A program made the position numbers and the translations under genes. From Rhizobium sp. ZPR4 (GTDB lineage: Bacteria; Pseudomonadota; Alphaproteobacteria; Rhizobiales; Rhizobiaceae): 64,000 nt of DNA. Within the stretch, counting starts at the first letter, position 1. Each line of letters begins with the position of its first letter. This document shows, one piece after another, positions 36,182-45,477 of the stretch. The notes beneath the pieces were generated by a model. The model was given only the letters and a program-made list of their open reading frames with translations. It was not told where the DNA came from and made no database searches. The DNA lies in contig NZ_CP157967.1 in NCBI RefSeq assembly GCF_040215725.1, forward strand, positions 248,001 to 312,000. Direction: 5' to 3'.

Positions 36182-38719
36182 ATGTTCATTGACAAGATAT
36201 TGTCGCGTTTCAACATCAAGACGAAGGTTCTGATATTCGTCCTGCCGTTCGTCATCAGCATTTCCGCCGTAGGTCTCACCGGGCTTTATGCGTCGGGTCT
36301 GCTTCAGGGCCGCATGGAGATTTCGAACAGCGTCCTGCAGTCCCTGACCGGGTTCAAGAACCTCTACGGTTCCATGGATGACTTCCTGCGCATCACCAAC
36401 ACACAGCAGCGCGACAAGCTCTATGAGGACATCAAGTCGCAGCAGGGGGTGCTGAATGCGACTCTCGGCCAGCTCGGCGCAGATGCGGACGGTCGCGACA
36501 ATCTGACTGACGCGATAGCAAAGACCGCTGACATGTCCAATCTCGTCGGCAGGCTTTGGTCACTGCATGAACAGGAACTCTCGCTCCGCAAGACGATAGA
36601 CGACGCGCAGCGGGTATTGATCAGTGCCCGTTTCAACGTCAATTTCAATAGCCAGCAGCTGGAAGACCGGATGCGCCAGGATCAGGCGGATGCAACCTCC
36701 ACGCTCCGCTCCGCCGACCGCCTGCTGAAGGGCGGCGATATGCTGGCCTCTGTTGCCGAAGACTTCAACAAGGCCGCGACGCCGGCTGACAAGGTCAAGC
36801 TTCTGAAGGATCGTTTGACGGATCTGAACAAGGCGCAACGCTCCATCGACCTTGCCCTGCCGCAGAACCAGAAGAGCGTCGTCCAATCGCTGGTAGGCAC
36901 GATCAAGGATCTTGCTGCCTTCACCGAAAGTACAGATGTCCCGACCGACGACACGATTACCAATATAAGCCGGCTGCTGTCGCGCTTCCGTCAGACCTCG
37001 ACCTATACGCAGCTGGCGGCGACGCAGATGATGCGCCAGGCGACCACGACCTTCGTGTCGCTCGATGCCCGCGTCGCACAGACCAATTCGGTCCTGCAGG
37101 ACACGCGCCGCCTTGAAGACTCGATCTATTCGCTGCAGCTCGTGCTGGCCGATTTCAACGCCAATACGAACAAGGACAATCTCGTCCGCCTGCGCCAGGA
37201 AGTCTCCAAGCTCGGCGGCGATATCGACACGCTGAACCAGAGCGCCAAGAGCATGGATTTTGCCGGCGACATCGACACGGCCATTCGTCCGGCCATCAAA
37301 TCCATGGATGACGCCGGCGGCAAGCTAGTCGATACCATCAACCAGCGAATCGGCGAATATGCCAGCGCTCGCCAGCAGCTCGATCAGGTCTGGAGTCAGC
37401 TGACCGCCTTCGCCGAAACGCAGAAGCAGAGCGCCGGCAGCGAGCGCAACCAGGCAAATTCCATATCCATCCTGGCAACCGCCCTCGGCATCATCCTCTC
37501 GGTCGCCGGCGGCATCGCCCTCGTGCTGACCCTCCAGCGCCCGATCGGCCAGATCACCGCCGCCATGCGACGCATCGCCGATGGCATGCTGGAGACCTCG
37601 ATCTCCGGCGAGCAGCGCCGGGACGAAATCGGCGACATGGCCCGTGCCCTCGGCATCTTCAAGGAAAACGCCATTTCGAAGATCCGTATCGAGGAGCAGA
37701 GCGACGAGGAGCGTGCTGCCGCAGAGCATGAGCGCCAGCGCAACGACGACGAAAAGCGCGAACTCGACCGTCAGATCGACTATGCCGTCAGCGAGCTTGC
37801 CGCCGGTCTCGAGCGCTTGGCCCAGGGTGATATCTCCGCGACGATCGACACGCCTTTCATCGGCCGCCTCGAACAGCTGCGGCAGGACTTCAACAGTTCG
37901 CTGTCGCGCCTGCAGGAGACGCTGAGCCAGGTCCGCAGCAATGTCGAGATGATCCAGAGCAACGGCGCGCAGATGGCGGCGTCAGCCGAGGATCTGTCGA
38001 AGCGCACGGAGCAGCAGGCCGCATCGCTGGAGCAGACCGCCGCCGCCGTCGACGAGATCACCGTCACCGTTCGCTCGTCCGCCGAGCGCGCCAAGGACGC
38101 GGATGCGATCGTGCGCGAAGCCAAGCGCAGCGCCGATGACAGTTCCGTCGTCGTCGGCAATGCCATTGACGCGATGGGACGCATCGAAGACGCCTCCCGC
38201 CAGATCGAGCAGATCATTGGCGTCATCGACGAGATCGCTTTCCAGACCAACCTTCTCGCGCTCAATGCCGGTATCGAAGCCGCTCGCGCCGGCGACGCCG
38301 GCAAGGGCTTTGCGGTCGTCGCCATGGAAGTGCGCGAACTCGCACAGCGTTCGGCCGCTGCGGCCAAGGAAATCAAGGGGCTCATCAACAAGTCGACCGA
38401 GGAAGTCAATTCCGGTTCTCAGTTCGTGCAGGAGGCCGGTTCGGTGCTCGCACGGATCAGCAGCCAGATCGTGACGATCAGCCACCATGTGGAAATGATC
38501 GCCCGCGCCAGCCACGATCAGGCCAGCGCGCTGCAGGAGGTCAACTCCTCGGTCAATCACATGGACCAGATGACACAGCAGAATGCCGGCATGGTAGAGG
38601 AAACCACGGCAGCCAGCCGCGAACTCTCAACCGAGGCGGATGCCCTGCTGCATCTTATCCTGCAGTTCAAGATTGAGGCCGGCTACAGCGCGAATTACAT
38701 GCGCGAGCAGGCGGCCTGA
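36182..38719 (+). CDS. Methyl-accepting chemotaxis protein
   Basis: 845 residues. Membrane helix 1 (about 14-34), a long all-helical periplasmic sensor of about 390 residues (larger than the usual four-helix bundle, possibly a two-module helical type), membrane helix 2 (about 428-452), a HAMP domain (about 453-505), a second HAMP-like linker (about 520-590), and the signalling domain (about 590-830) with the hairpin tip IDEIAFQTNLLALNAGIEAARAG. No C-terminal CheR-binding pentapeptide is seen. The gene lies between the Puu-type genes and potFGHI, so a polyamine-related ligand is conceivable. A terminator follows. Confidence 0.93.
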   Translation: MFIDKILSRFNIKTKVLIFVLPFVISISAVGLTGLYASGLLQGRMEISNSVLQSLTGFKNLYGSMDDFLRITNTQQRDKLYEDIKSQQGVLNATLGQLGADADGRDNLTDAIAKTADMSNLVGRLWSLHEQELSLRKTIDDAQRVLISARFNVNFNSQQLEDRMRQDQADATSTLRSADRLLKGGDMLASVAEDFNKAATPADKVKLLKDRLTDLNKAQRSIDLALPQNQKSVVQSLVGTIKDLAAFTESTDVPTDDTITNISRLLSRFRQTSTYTQLAATQMMRQATTTFVSLDARVAQTNSVLQDTRRLEDSIYSLQLVLADFNANTNKDNLVRLRQEVSKLGGDIDTLNQSAKSMDFAGDIDTAIRPAIKSMDDAGGKLVDTINQRIGEYASARQQLDQVWSQLTAFAETQKQSAGSERNQANSISILATALGIILSVAGGIALVLTLQRPIGQITAAMRRIADGMLETSISGEQRRDEIGDMARALGIFKENAISKIRIEEQSDEERAAAEHERQRNDDEKRELDRQIDYAVSELAAGLERLAQGDISATIDTPFIGRLEQLRQDFNSSLSRLQETLSQVRSNVEMIQSNGAQMAASAEDLSKRTEQQAASLEQTAAAVDEITVTVRSSAERAKDADAIVREAKRSADDSSVVVGNAIDAMGRIEDASRQIEQIIGVIDEIAFQTNLLALNAGIEAARAGDAGKGFAVVAMEVRELAQRSAAAAKEIKGLINKSTEEVNSGSQFVQEAGSVLARISSQIVTISHHVEMIARASHDQASALQEVNSSVNHMDQMTQQNAGMVEETTAASRELSTEADALLHLILQFKIEAGYSANYMREQAA

Positions 38720-38952
38720 CCGCAGCTGTTGTTGCTACCGCAGGCGGATCGGCCGATTTTCGGCCGATCCGCCTTTTTCATTGCCCGGTAGCGGCTGCGT
38801 GTCGCGGCAAACATTCGCCCGAGCCATTGAAAGAAGGGTGAGGGGGCCCGCGCATTGTCGAGATAAAACAGATCCTCGCTACGGCGCCATTGTTCTTCGC
38901 GCGCCAGGCTCTGTATTTCCATGGCTTTCGCCAGGGCCATGCTGTCCATCAT
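38695..38952 (-). CDS. Small basic hypothetical protein
   Basis: 85 residues on the minus strand, start at 38952 directly behind a strong AGGAAGGAGA site. The sequence is helical and basic (MALAKAMEIQSLAREEQWRRSEDLFYLDN, then RMFAATRSRYRAMKKADRPK), reminiscent of DUF1127-like short rhizobial proteins, but I do not recognise it with certainty. The 3' end overlaps the chemoreceptor terminator and stop codon, so the C-terminal part may be unimportant or the frame may not be translated to its end. Confidence 0.5.
   Translation of the reverse strand: MMDSMALAKAMEIQSLAREEQWRRSEDLFYLDNARAPSPFFQWLGRMFAATRSRYRAMKKADRPKIGRSACGSNNSCGQAACSRM
38743..38778 (+). terminator. Rho-independent terminator after the chemoreceptor gene
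   Basis: A 14-base perfect stem (GGCGGATCGGCCGA, 38743-38756; complement 38760-38773), loop TTT, then TTTTT. Confidence 0.88.
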
Positions 38953-39040
38953 GAGATGTCTCCTTCCTGTGAGGCATCCCTTCAACTACACATCGGAATT
39001 TGCTTTATAAATAGCCATTATCGGCTTATGTTTTTCAATT

Positions 39041-39913
39041 ATGAAAAACACGACCTGGGATTCCTATCAGCTTTTTCTCGATGTCGCCCGTGGCGGCGGC
39101 TTGACCGGCGCCGTCGCTTCCAGCGGCCTCAGTCCGGCGACGATCGGCCGTCGCATGCTGGAGCTGGAAGGGCAGATCGGACGCCCGCTGTTCGAGCGCA
39201 GCCAGGCGGGCTATGCGCTGACGGATGACGGCCAGGCCTTGTTCGACCAGTTGCTGGAGATGGAAGCTGCTGCCCGCAAGGTTGATAGCTGGCAGCGGGA
39301 TACCCGGGGCATGTCCGTCGTTCGCATCGCCGCCGGCACGTGGGTCGGCTGGCTGCTCAGTCAGAACATGCCGACAATCTGTTCTGAGCGTGACGGGTTC
39401 CGCATCGACCTGCAGCTCGGCGAGCGCCGTGCCAGCCTTGCCCATCGTGAAAGCGATATCGGCATCCGCGCCTTCGAGCCGGAGGAAACCAATCTCGCCG
39501 CCATCAAGACCGGCGATGTCGCCTATGCTGCCTATCAGGCCCGCAACATGCGCTTTTCAGGCCCGCAGCGCTGGATCGCAGTCGCGGAGGAAGAAGCGAT
39601 CTCGGCCTATCTGCGCTGGCCGCACCAGAACAAGCGCGAGGAAATCGCCTTCACGGTCAGTCGCCCGCGCTCGCTGCACGATCTGGTGCTCGCCGGATCC
39701 GGCATTGCCGTTCTGCCCTGCTTCGTCGGAGATCAGGAGCCGCGGCTGGAGCGGGTCGGCGAGGAAATTCCGGAGCTGCGCCACCGGCAATGGATCGTCA
39801 TGAACAATGCCGACCGCCATCGCCGGGAAATCCGCACCGTGGTCGACCGCATGAGCAAACTGTTGAAGAGCCATGCCGAGCTCTTTGCCGGCAAGCGTCC
39901 GACTTATCTGTGA
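39041..39913 (+). CDS. LysR-family transcriptional regulator
   Basis: 290 residues. The N-terminal helix-turn-helix (about 5-65; YQLFLDVARGGGLTGAVASSGLSPATIGRRMLELEGQIG) is followed by a short effector domain. It is convergent with the aldo/keto reductase gene, whose stop is 38 bases away, and shares its upstream region with the small minus-strand gene. Target genes are not evident. Confidence 0.85.
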   Translation: MKNTTWDSYQLFLDVARGGGLTGAVASSGLSPATIGRRMLELEGQIGRPLFERSQAGYALTDDGQALFDQLLEMEAAARKVDSWQRDTRGMSVVRIAAGTWVGWLLSQNMPTICSERDGFRIDLQLGERRASLAHRESDIGIRAFEPEETNLAAIKTGDVAYAAYQARNMRFSGPQRWIAVAEEEAISAYLRWPHQNKREEIAFTVSRPRSLHDLVLAGSGIAVLPCFVGDQEPRLERVGEEIPELRHRQWIVMNNADRHRREIRTVVDRMSKLLKSHAELFAGKRPTYL

Positions 39914-39950
39914 AAGAACCGGCGGCAATCGACCGCCGGTTCGTGCTTCT

Positions 39951-40949
39951 TCACCGAGCCGCGTCGCCCCAGCGATATTCGACTGTGGCTTCGTCAAGCT
40001 TCGCCTTCAGCTCTGGATCGAGCTTCAGGTCGATGGCGGCCAGCGTATCCGTCAGCTGATCGGGGCGGCTGGCGCCTATGATGGCTGAGGTGATGACCGG
40101 ATTGGCGGCCACCCAGGCGACGGCAAGCTTGGTGAGCGACTGCCCGGCCTCTTCGGCAATGCCGCGCAGCTTTTCGATCGTCGCGAATTCGCGTTCGTGC
40201 CAATAACGCTGCAGATAGTTGGTGCCGGCGCTGCGCAGCTGCGTGCTGAAGCGGCCTTCGGTCGGGGCCTGGTCATGTTTGTGCTTGCCGGTGAGAAGGC
40301 CGCCGGCGATCGGGTTGTAGGGGATGACGGCGATGCGTTGCTCTTCGGCCAAGGGAAGCAGTTCGCGCTCGATCTGGCGGAACAGCAGATTGTAGCGCGG
40401 CTGCACCGAGACGAAGCGGGCGGTCCGCAGAAAATCGGCCCGGCCGAGCGCTAATGCCAGGCGGTAGGCGAGGAAGTTTGACACGCCGACATAGCGGGTC
40501 TTGCCTGAGCGCACGATGACATCGAGTGCCTCCAGCGTCTCGTCGATCGGCGTTTCGCGATCGTCCGAATGCAGCTGGTAAAGGTCGACATAATCCGTGC
40601 CGAGACGCCGCAGTGAAGCGTCGATCGCATCGAGAAGGTGCTTGCGCGATGCCCCTTGATCCCAGGGAGACGGGCCGACTTTTCCGACGGCCTTGGTTGC
40701 GACGATAAAGCGGTCGCGCTTGCCCTTCAGCCAGCCACCGACGATCTCCTCGGTGCGGCCGGCAAGCTGCTCGCCGCCGCCGAGCGGATAGACGTCGGCC
40801 GTGTCGATGAAGTTGACGCCGGCATCGGCCGCCTTGTCGAGGATGGCATGGGCGATGTCTTCCTGCTCGATCTGCAGGCCGAACGTCATCGTGCCCAGGC
40901 ACAGGCGCGAGACGCTGAGACCGGTATTGCCGAATTTCTGATACTGCAT
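39951..40949 (-). CDS. Aldo/keto reductase
   Basis: 332 residues, NADPH-dependent oxidoreductase of the AKR superfamily (Tas/YghZ type). Catalytic tetrad: D50 in FIDTADVYPLG with Y55, the lysine in VATKAVG (about 86) and the histidine in YQLHSDDRETP (about 124). The C-terminal NADP site is GASRPDQL (about 293). The substrate is unknown; it stands alone upstream of the potF region and on the opposite strand. Confidence 0.9.
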   Translation of the reverse strand: MQYQKFGNTGLSVSRLCLGTMTFGLQIEQEDIAHAILDKAADAGVNFIDTADVYPLGGGEQLAGRTEEIVGGWLKGKRDRFIVATKAVGKVGPSPWDQGASRKHLLDAIDASLRRLGTDYVDLYQLHSDDRETPIDETLEALDVIVRSGKTRYVGVSNFLAYRLALALGRADFLRTARFVSVQPRYNLLFRQIERELLPLAEEQRIAVIPYNPIAGGLLTGKHKHDQAPTEGRFSTQLRSAGTNYLQRYWHEREFATIEKLRGIAEEAGQSLTKLAVAWVAANPVITSAIIGASRPDQLTDTLAAIDLKLDPELKAKLDEATVEYRWGDAAR

Positions 40950-41281
40950 GATGAACCCCCGATGATGGGTTTGAGTTTGCCCGCTGGGCAGGATGGCGAA
41001 ACAGGTTTGAAAATGTTCGCGGAAGAGAACTGCTCGATGTTAGCAAAGCCGGTTTCCGCATTCACGCGCGAAGCGGGCCTTTAGTTCACAATTGCGTGCG
41101 GACGGTATTGTCTCTTGTCGGGCGCCATCTTGCGGGGCGATCGATCGTTTTCGGGTAAAACCGCTAAAGCTCGTGCAGACTTGCTTTTTCCCTTGTCGCC
41201 TTCCGATTTCCTTTCTAGTCTAACGGGAAAAACAGAGGGTTGGGTATCGCCTGGATGCCCTTGAACAAAACAGGAGAGACT
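40950..41281. promoter_or_regulatory. Divergent promoter region of the aldo/keto reductase and potF
   Basis: 332 bases without genes. The only clear element is the AGGAG ribosome site for potF (about 41271-41275). A T/C-rich tract (41185-41220) precedes it. No palindrome stands out. Confidence 0.4.
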
Positions 41282-42379
41282 ATGAAGTCCATGTTCGCAC
41301 GGCTTGCAGCAACGGCTTTCGCGGTCGTTTCGCTGGCGACGGTCGCTCAGGCGGAAGACAAGGTCGTCAACATCTATAACTGGTCGGATTATATCGATAA
41401 TTCGATCCTGGCGGATTTCACCAAGGAAACCGGCATCAAGGTCGTCTACGACACCTTCGACCAGAACGAAACGCTGGAAACCAAGCTGCTGGCTGGCAAG
41501 ACCGGCTATGACATCGTCGTCCCGACGGCCTATTTTCTGCAACGCCAGATCAAGGCCGGCGTCTTCCAGAAGCTGGACAAGTCCAAGCTGCCGAACATCT
41601 CCAACATGTGGGATACGGTGCAGCAGCGCATCGCCACCTACGATCCCGGCAACCAGTACGCCATCGACTATATGTGGGGCACCAGCGGTGTCGGCTATAA
41701 CGTCGACAAGGTGAAGCAGATCCTCGGCACCGATGCGGCACCTGATATCAACGTGATCTTCGATCCCGCGCTGGCGGCCAAATTCAAGGATTGCGGTATC
41801 TACGTGCTGGATTCGCCGACCGACGTCATTCCGGCTGCCCTGCGTTATCTGGGTCTCGACCCGAATTCGACCAAGCAGGAAGACTTCAAGAAGGCCGAGG
41901 ATCTCCTGACCGCGATCCGCCCCTTCGTTCGCAAGTTCCACTCCTCGGAATATATCAATGCGCTCGCAAACGGCGATATCTGCATCGCCTTCGGCTATTC
42001 CGGCGATGTGCTGCAGGCCCGCAATCGTGCGACCGAAGCCAAGAACGGCGTCAACATCAGCTATTCGATTCCGACGAAGGGCGCGCAGATGTGGTTCGAC
42101 GTCATGGCGATCCCGGCCGATGCGCCGCATGTCGAGGAGGCGCATATCTTCCTCAACTACATCATGAGGCCGGAAGTCATCGCCAAGGCGAGCAACTTCA
42201 CCGCCTATGCCAATGGCAACAAGGCATCGCAGCAGTTCGTGAGCAAAGACGTGCTGGAGGATCCGGCCGTCTACCCGACCGATGCGGTCCGCGAGAAGCT
42301 GTACACGTTGACCCCATGGGACTCGAAAACGCAGCGCGTGGCAACGCGCCTGTGGACAAAGGTCACGACAGGCCAATAA
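41282..42379 (+). CDS. potF: Putrescine ABC transporter substrate-binding protein (PotF type)
   Basis: 365 residues from ATG 41282, which follows AGGAG and begins a signal peptide (MKSMFARLAATAFAVVSLATVAQA, cut before EDKVV). The mature start KVVNIYNWSDYIDNSILADFTKETGIKV is the polyamine-binding signature; the acidic and aromatic residues that hold the diamine (NWSDY, later DYMWGT) are present. A terminator-like hairpin and a repeat separate it from potG, so the binding protein is probably made in excess. Confidence 0.93.
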   Translation: MKSMFARLAATAFAVVSLATVAQAEDKVVNIYNWSDYIDNSILADFTKETGIKVVYDTFDQNETLETKLLAGKTGYDIVVPTAYFLQRQIKAGVFQKLDKSKLPNISNMWDTVQQRIATYDPGNQYAIDYMWGTSGVGYNVDKVKQILGTDAAPDINVIFDPALAAKFKDCGIYVLDSPTDVIPAALRYLGLDPNSTKQEDFKKAEDLLTAIRPFVRKFHSSEYINALANGDICIAFGYSGDVLQARNRATEAKNGVNISYSIPTKGAQMWFDVMAIPADAPHVEEAHIFLNYIMRPEVIAKASNFTAYANGNKASQQFVSKDVLEDPAVYPTDAVREKLYTLTPWDSKTQRVATRLWTKVTTGQ

Positions 42380-42387
42380 TTCGAAGC

Positions 42388-42418
42388 GGCCCGGACGGCA
42401 ACGTCCGGGCCTTTCCTT
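42388..42418 (+). terminator. Terminator-like hairpin after potF
   Basis: GGCCCGGACG (42388-42397) pairs with CGTCCGGGCC (42402-42411), loop GCAA, followed by TTTCCTT. It likely gives partial termination before potGHI, as in other transporter operons. Confidence 0.75.
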
Positions 42419-42474
42419 ATGAGGATAAGGTTAGGAATCACGAGCGCGCCGGATGGGGAAGAGCCGGGCGCCAA

Positions 42475-42533
42475 CGCATTCCCGGGAAAAGTGCGCAGCG
42501 GTTTTTTCGTGGGAAATGCGGGAATGCTTTAGG
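42475..42533 (+). repeat. Palindromic rhizobial intergenic repeat, short copy between potF and potG
   Basis: Ends GCATTCCCG (42476-42484) and CGGGAATGC (42519-42527) are inverted; the left part (GGAAAAGTGCGCAGCGGTTTTTTCG) matches the 5' half of the copy at 13901-14005, whereas the inner AAAGCGTTTTCGCGATTC part is missing. Confidence 0.7.
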
Positions 42534-42567
42534 AAAGCCCAACGGGGCATCCATTTGGGGATAGATA

Positions 42568-43710
42568 ATGAAGTCACTCGGTAATATCCGGCGTTCGTTT
42601 GCTCCTTGGACCGATCCTTCGGCCAAGCCTTACATCTCCTTCAGGAACGTGACGAAGAAGTTCGGTGATTTTACCGCTGTCGATGACCTCTCCCTGAATA
42701 TCTACAATCGTGAATTCTTCGCCCTTTTGGGCGCATCGGGCTGCGGCAAGTCCACGCTGCTGCGTATGCTCGCGGGCTTCGAGCAGCCGACGACGGGCGA
42801 GATCGTGCTGGATGGGCAAGATCTTGCCGGCACGCCGCCCTATCGCCGTCCCGTCAACATGATGTTCCAGTCCTACGCGCTCTTTCCGCATATGTCGGTC
42901 GAGAAGAACATCGCCTTCGGCCTGCGCCAGGACGGTATGCCGAAAGCCGAGATCGACGATCGCGTCGGGCAGATGCTGAAGCTCGTCAAGCTCGAACAGT
43001 TCGCCAAGCGCAAGCCCAACCAGCTTTCGGGCGGCCAGCGCCAGCGCGTGGCCCTGGCGCGCTCGCTTGCAAAGCGCCCGAAGGTGCTGCTGCTCGACGA
43101 ACCCCTTGGCGCCCTCGACAAGAAGCTGCGCGAAGAGACGCAGTTCGAGCTCATGGATCTGCAGCAGAGCCTGGGCCTCACCTTCGTCGTCGTGACCCAT
43201 GACCAGGAAGAGGCGATGACCATGGCCGACCGTATCGCGGTCATGAGCCACGGCAAGGTGGTGCAGGTGGCAACGCCGGCCGAAATTTACGAGGCGCCCA
43301 ATTGCCGCTTCGTCGCTGACTTCATCGGCGATGTGAATATCCTCGACGGCAACGTCACGTCGGCACAATCGGGCATCGTCGAAATATCTGTCGATTCGGG
43401 CTTCACCGTGCGCACGGCTGCCGGCGATACGCCATCGGCAGGAAGCCGCGCCAGCCTTGCCATCCGCCCGGAAAAGCTTCGGGTATCACCGCGCCCGCCG
43501 GCCAACGCCTCTCTCAACGCCGCCGAAGGCGAGATCTGGGACATCGCCTATCTCGGCGACATGACCGTTTTCCACGTCAAGCTGAAGAGCGGGCAGGTGG
43601 TCAAGGCTTCGTCGCTGAACGCTGTCCGCGCCGTGGAAGAACCCTTCACCTATGACCAGAACGTCTGGGTCTCCTTCGACGAAAACGCCGGCGTCTTGCT
43701 GAAGGATTGA
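42568..43710 (+). CDS. potG: Putrescine ABC transporter ATP-binding protein (PotG)
   Basis: 380 residues. The N-terminal 25 residues precede a standard nucleotide-binding domain: Walker A GASGCGKSTLLRML (about 54-67), signature LSGGQRQRVALARS (about 152-165), Walker B VLLLDEPLGALD and VVTHDQEEAM. The C-terminal TOBE_2 domain (about 290-375) is typical of polyamine and related importers. First gene after the repeat; potH follows two bases after its stop. Confidence 0.93.
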   Translation: MKSLGNIRRSFAPWTDPSAKPYISFRNVTKKFGDFTAVDDLSLNIYNREFFALLGASGCGKSTLLRMLAGFEQPTTGEIVLDGQDLAGTPPYRRPVNMMFQSYALFPHMSVEKNIAFGLRQDGMPKAEIDDRVGQMLKLVKLEQFAKRKPNQLSGGQRQRVALARSLAKRPKVLLLDEPLGALDKKLREETQFELMDLQQSLGLTFVVVTHDQEEAMTMADRIAVMSHGKVVQVATPAEIYEAPNCRFVADFIGDVNILDGNVTSAQSGIVEISVDSGFTVRTAAGDTPSAGSRASLAIRPEKLRVSPRPPANASLNAAEGEIWDIAYLGDMTVFHVKLKSGQVVKASSLNAVRAVEEPFTYDQNVWVSFDENAGVLLKD

Positions 43711-43712
43711 CC

Positions 43713-44624
43713 ATGAGAGCGCTCGGTTCCCTAATCTATCAGCGCCTCGTGATCATCGTCCCCTATGCCTGGTTGGTGATCTTCTTTCTCGCGCCTTTCC
43801 TCATCGTCTTCCGCATTTCGCTGTCGACGAAAGCACTGTCGGTGCCGCCCTATGATCCGTCCTTTGCCTGGAGCGACAGCTTCGGCGACTGGTGGGACAA
43901 GCTGCAGACCATGTCGTTCGACAATTACACATGGCTGGCCGGCGACCCGCTCTATATGAACGCCTATATTGAGAGCCTGCAGATCGCCGGCATCTCGACG
44001 CTTCTGACCCTCATCATCGCCTATCCCATTGCTTACGGCATGGCGCAGGCTCCACGCACGATCCGGCCCACCTTGCTGATGCTGGTGATCCTGCCCTTCT
44101 GGACGAGCTTCCTGATCCGCGTCTATTCCTGGATGTCGATCCTGAGCACCACGGGCCTCTTGAACCAGCTTCTGATGGCCCTCGGCATCATCCATCAGCC
44201 GCTCGTCATCCTGAACACCAATACCGCCGTCTATATCGGCATGGTCTATTCCTACCTGCCCTTCATGGTGCTGCCGCTCTATTCCGCGCTGGAAAAGATG
44301 GATGGCACGCTGATCGAGGCGGCGCAGGATCTCGGCTGCACGCCGATCGGCGCCTTCTGGCGTGTCACCTTTCCGCTCTCCATTCCCGGCATCGTCGCCG
44401 GCTGCATGCTGGTCTTCATCCCGGCCGTCGGCGAGTTCGTCATCCCCGACCTGCTCGGCGGCTCGCAGACGCTGATGATCGGCAAGGTGCTCTGGACGGA
44501 ATTCTACAGCAATACCGACTGGCCGCTGGCCTCGGCGGTCGCGACCATCCTGCTTCTGGTGCTGGTGGTGCCCATCGTCTTCTTCCAGCATTTCCAGGCC
44601 AAGGCCGACGAGAAGGGGAGATAA
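43713..44624 (+). CDS. potH: Putrescine ABC transporter permease (PotH)
   Basis: 303 residues from ATG 43713, two bases after the potG stop. Six membrane helices are evident, the first at about 13-36. The EAA loop reads LIEAAQDLGCTPIGAFWRVTFP (about 198-219). Segment DNYTWLAGDPLYMNAYIESL is typical of PotB/PotH permeases. Coupled to potI, three bases downstream. Confidence 0.93.
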   Translation: MRALGSLIYQRLVIIVPYAWLVIFFLAPFLIVFRISLSTKALSVPPYDPSFAWSDSFGDWWDKLQTMSFDNYTWLAGDPLYMNAYIESLQIAGISTLLTLIIAYPIAYGMAQAPRTIRPTLLMLVILPFWTSFLIRVYSWMSILSTTGLLNQLLMALGIIHQPLVILNTNTAVYIGMVYSYLPFMVLPLYSALEKMDGTLIEAAQDLGCTPIGAFWRVTFPLSIPGIVAGCMLVFIPAVGEFVIPDLLGGSQTLMIGKVLWTEFYSNTDWPLASAVATILLLVLVVPIVFFQHFQAKADEKGR

Positions 44625-44627
44625 CAA

Positions 44628-45443
44628 ATGATCCGCTGGTCCCGCTTCAACATCGTCTCCGTCACGCTCGGCCTGGCTTTCCTTTATCTGCCGATCCTGC
44701 TGCTGGTGATCTACTCCTTCAACAGCTCGCGCCTCGTCACCGTCTGGGGCGGCTTCTCGACGCAATGGTATGTGCACCTCTTCAGCAACGATACGATGCT
44801 GAGTGCCGCATGGCTGACGGTGCGCATCGCGCTGCTCTCGGCGACGATCGCCACGGTGCTCGGCACCTTCGCGGCCATCACGCTCGTTCGCTATACGCGC
44901 TTCCGCGGCCGCATTCTGTTTTCGGGCATGATCTATGCGCCGCTGGTCATGCCAGACGTCATCACCGGCCTGTCGCTGCTGCTGCTCTTCGTTACCTCGG
45001 GCGTCGATCGCGGCTTCTGGACGATCGTCATGGCGCATACGACCCTTACCATGTGCTTCGTCGCGGTCGTCGTGCAGTCCCGCCTGCTGACCTTCGATCG
45101 CTCGATCGAGGAGGCGGCACTGGATCTCGGCGCCCCGCCGGTGCGCACCTTCTTCGAGGTGACGCTGCCGATCATCGCGCCGGCCGTCTTCTCCGGCTGG
45201 GTGCTGGCACTCACCTTGTCGCTCGATGATCTGGTGATAGCGACTTTCGCCTCGGGTGCCGGCGCCAAGACGCTGCCGATGCTGATCTACAGCCAGGTGA
45301 AGCTCGGCGTTACGCCGGAGATCAACGCCATCTGCACCATCCTCATCGGCGTGGTCGCCGTCGGCGTCATCTGCGCGTCCATCGTGACGAAGCGTCGCGA
45401 AGTGCAGCGGCAGAGGGACGAGCAGGCCGCAGCCGCAGCTTGA
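44628..45443 (+). CDS. potI: Putrescine ABC transporter permease (PotI)
   Basis: 271 residues, second permease, start behind AGGGGAGA. Typical PotC/PotI features: LYLPILLLVIYSFNSSRLVTVWGGFSTQWY at the N-terminus, EEAALDLGAPPVRTFFEVTLP as EAA loop (about 160-181) and LSLDDLVIATFASGAGAKTLP. Last gene of the pot operon; no clear terminator follows, and the next gene is convergent. Confidence 0.94.
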   Translation: MIRWSRFNIVSVTLGLAFLYLPILLLVIYSFNSSRLVTVWGGFSTQWYVHLFSNDTMLSAAWLTVRIALLSATIATVLGTFAAITLVRYTRFRGRILFSGMIYAPLVMPDVITGLSLLLLFVTSGVDRGFWTIVMAHTTLTMCFVAVVVQSRLLTFDRSIEEAALDLGAPPVRTFFEVTLPIIAPAVFSGWVLALTLSLDDLVIATFASGAGAKTLPMLIYSQVKLGVTPEINAICTILIGVVAVGVICASIVTKRREVQRQRDEQAAAAA

Positions 45444-45477
45444 GGTGCTGCGGTTGAACAGGCGGTTCCCGGAAGAA

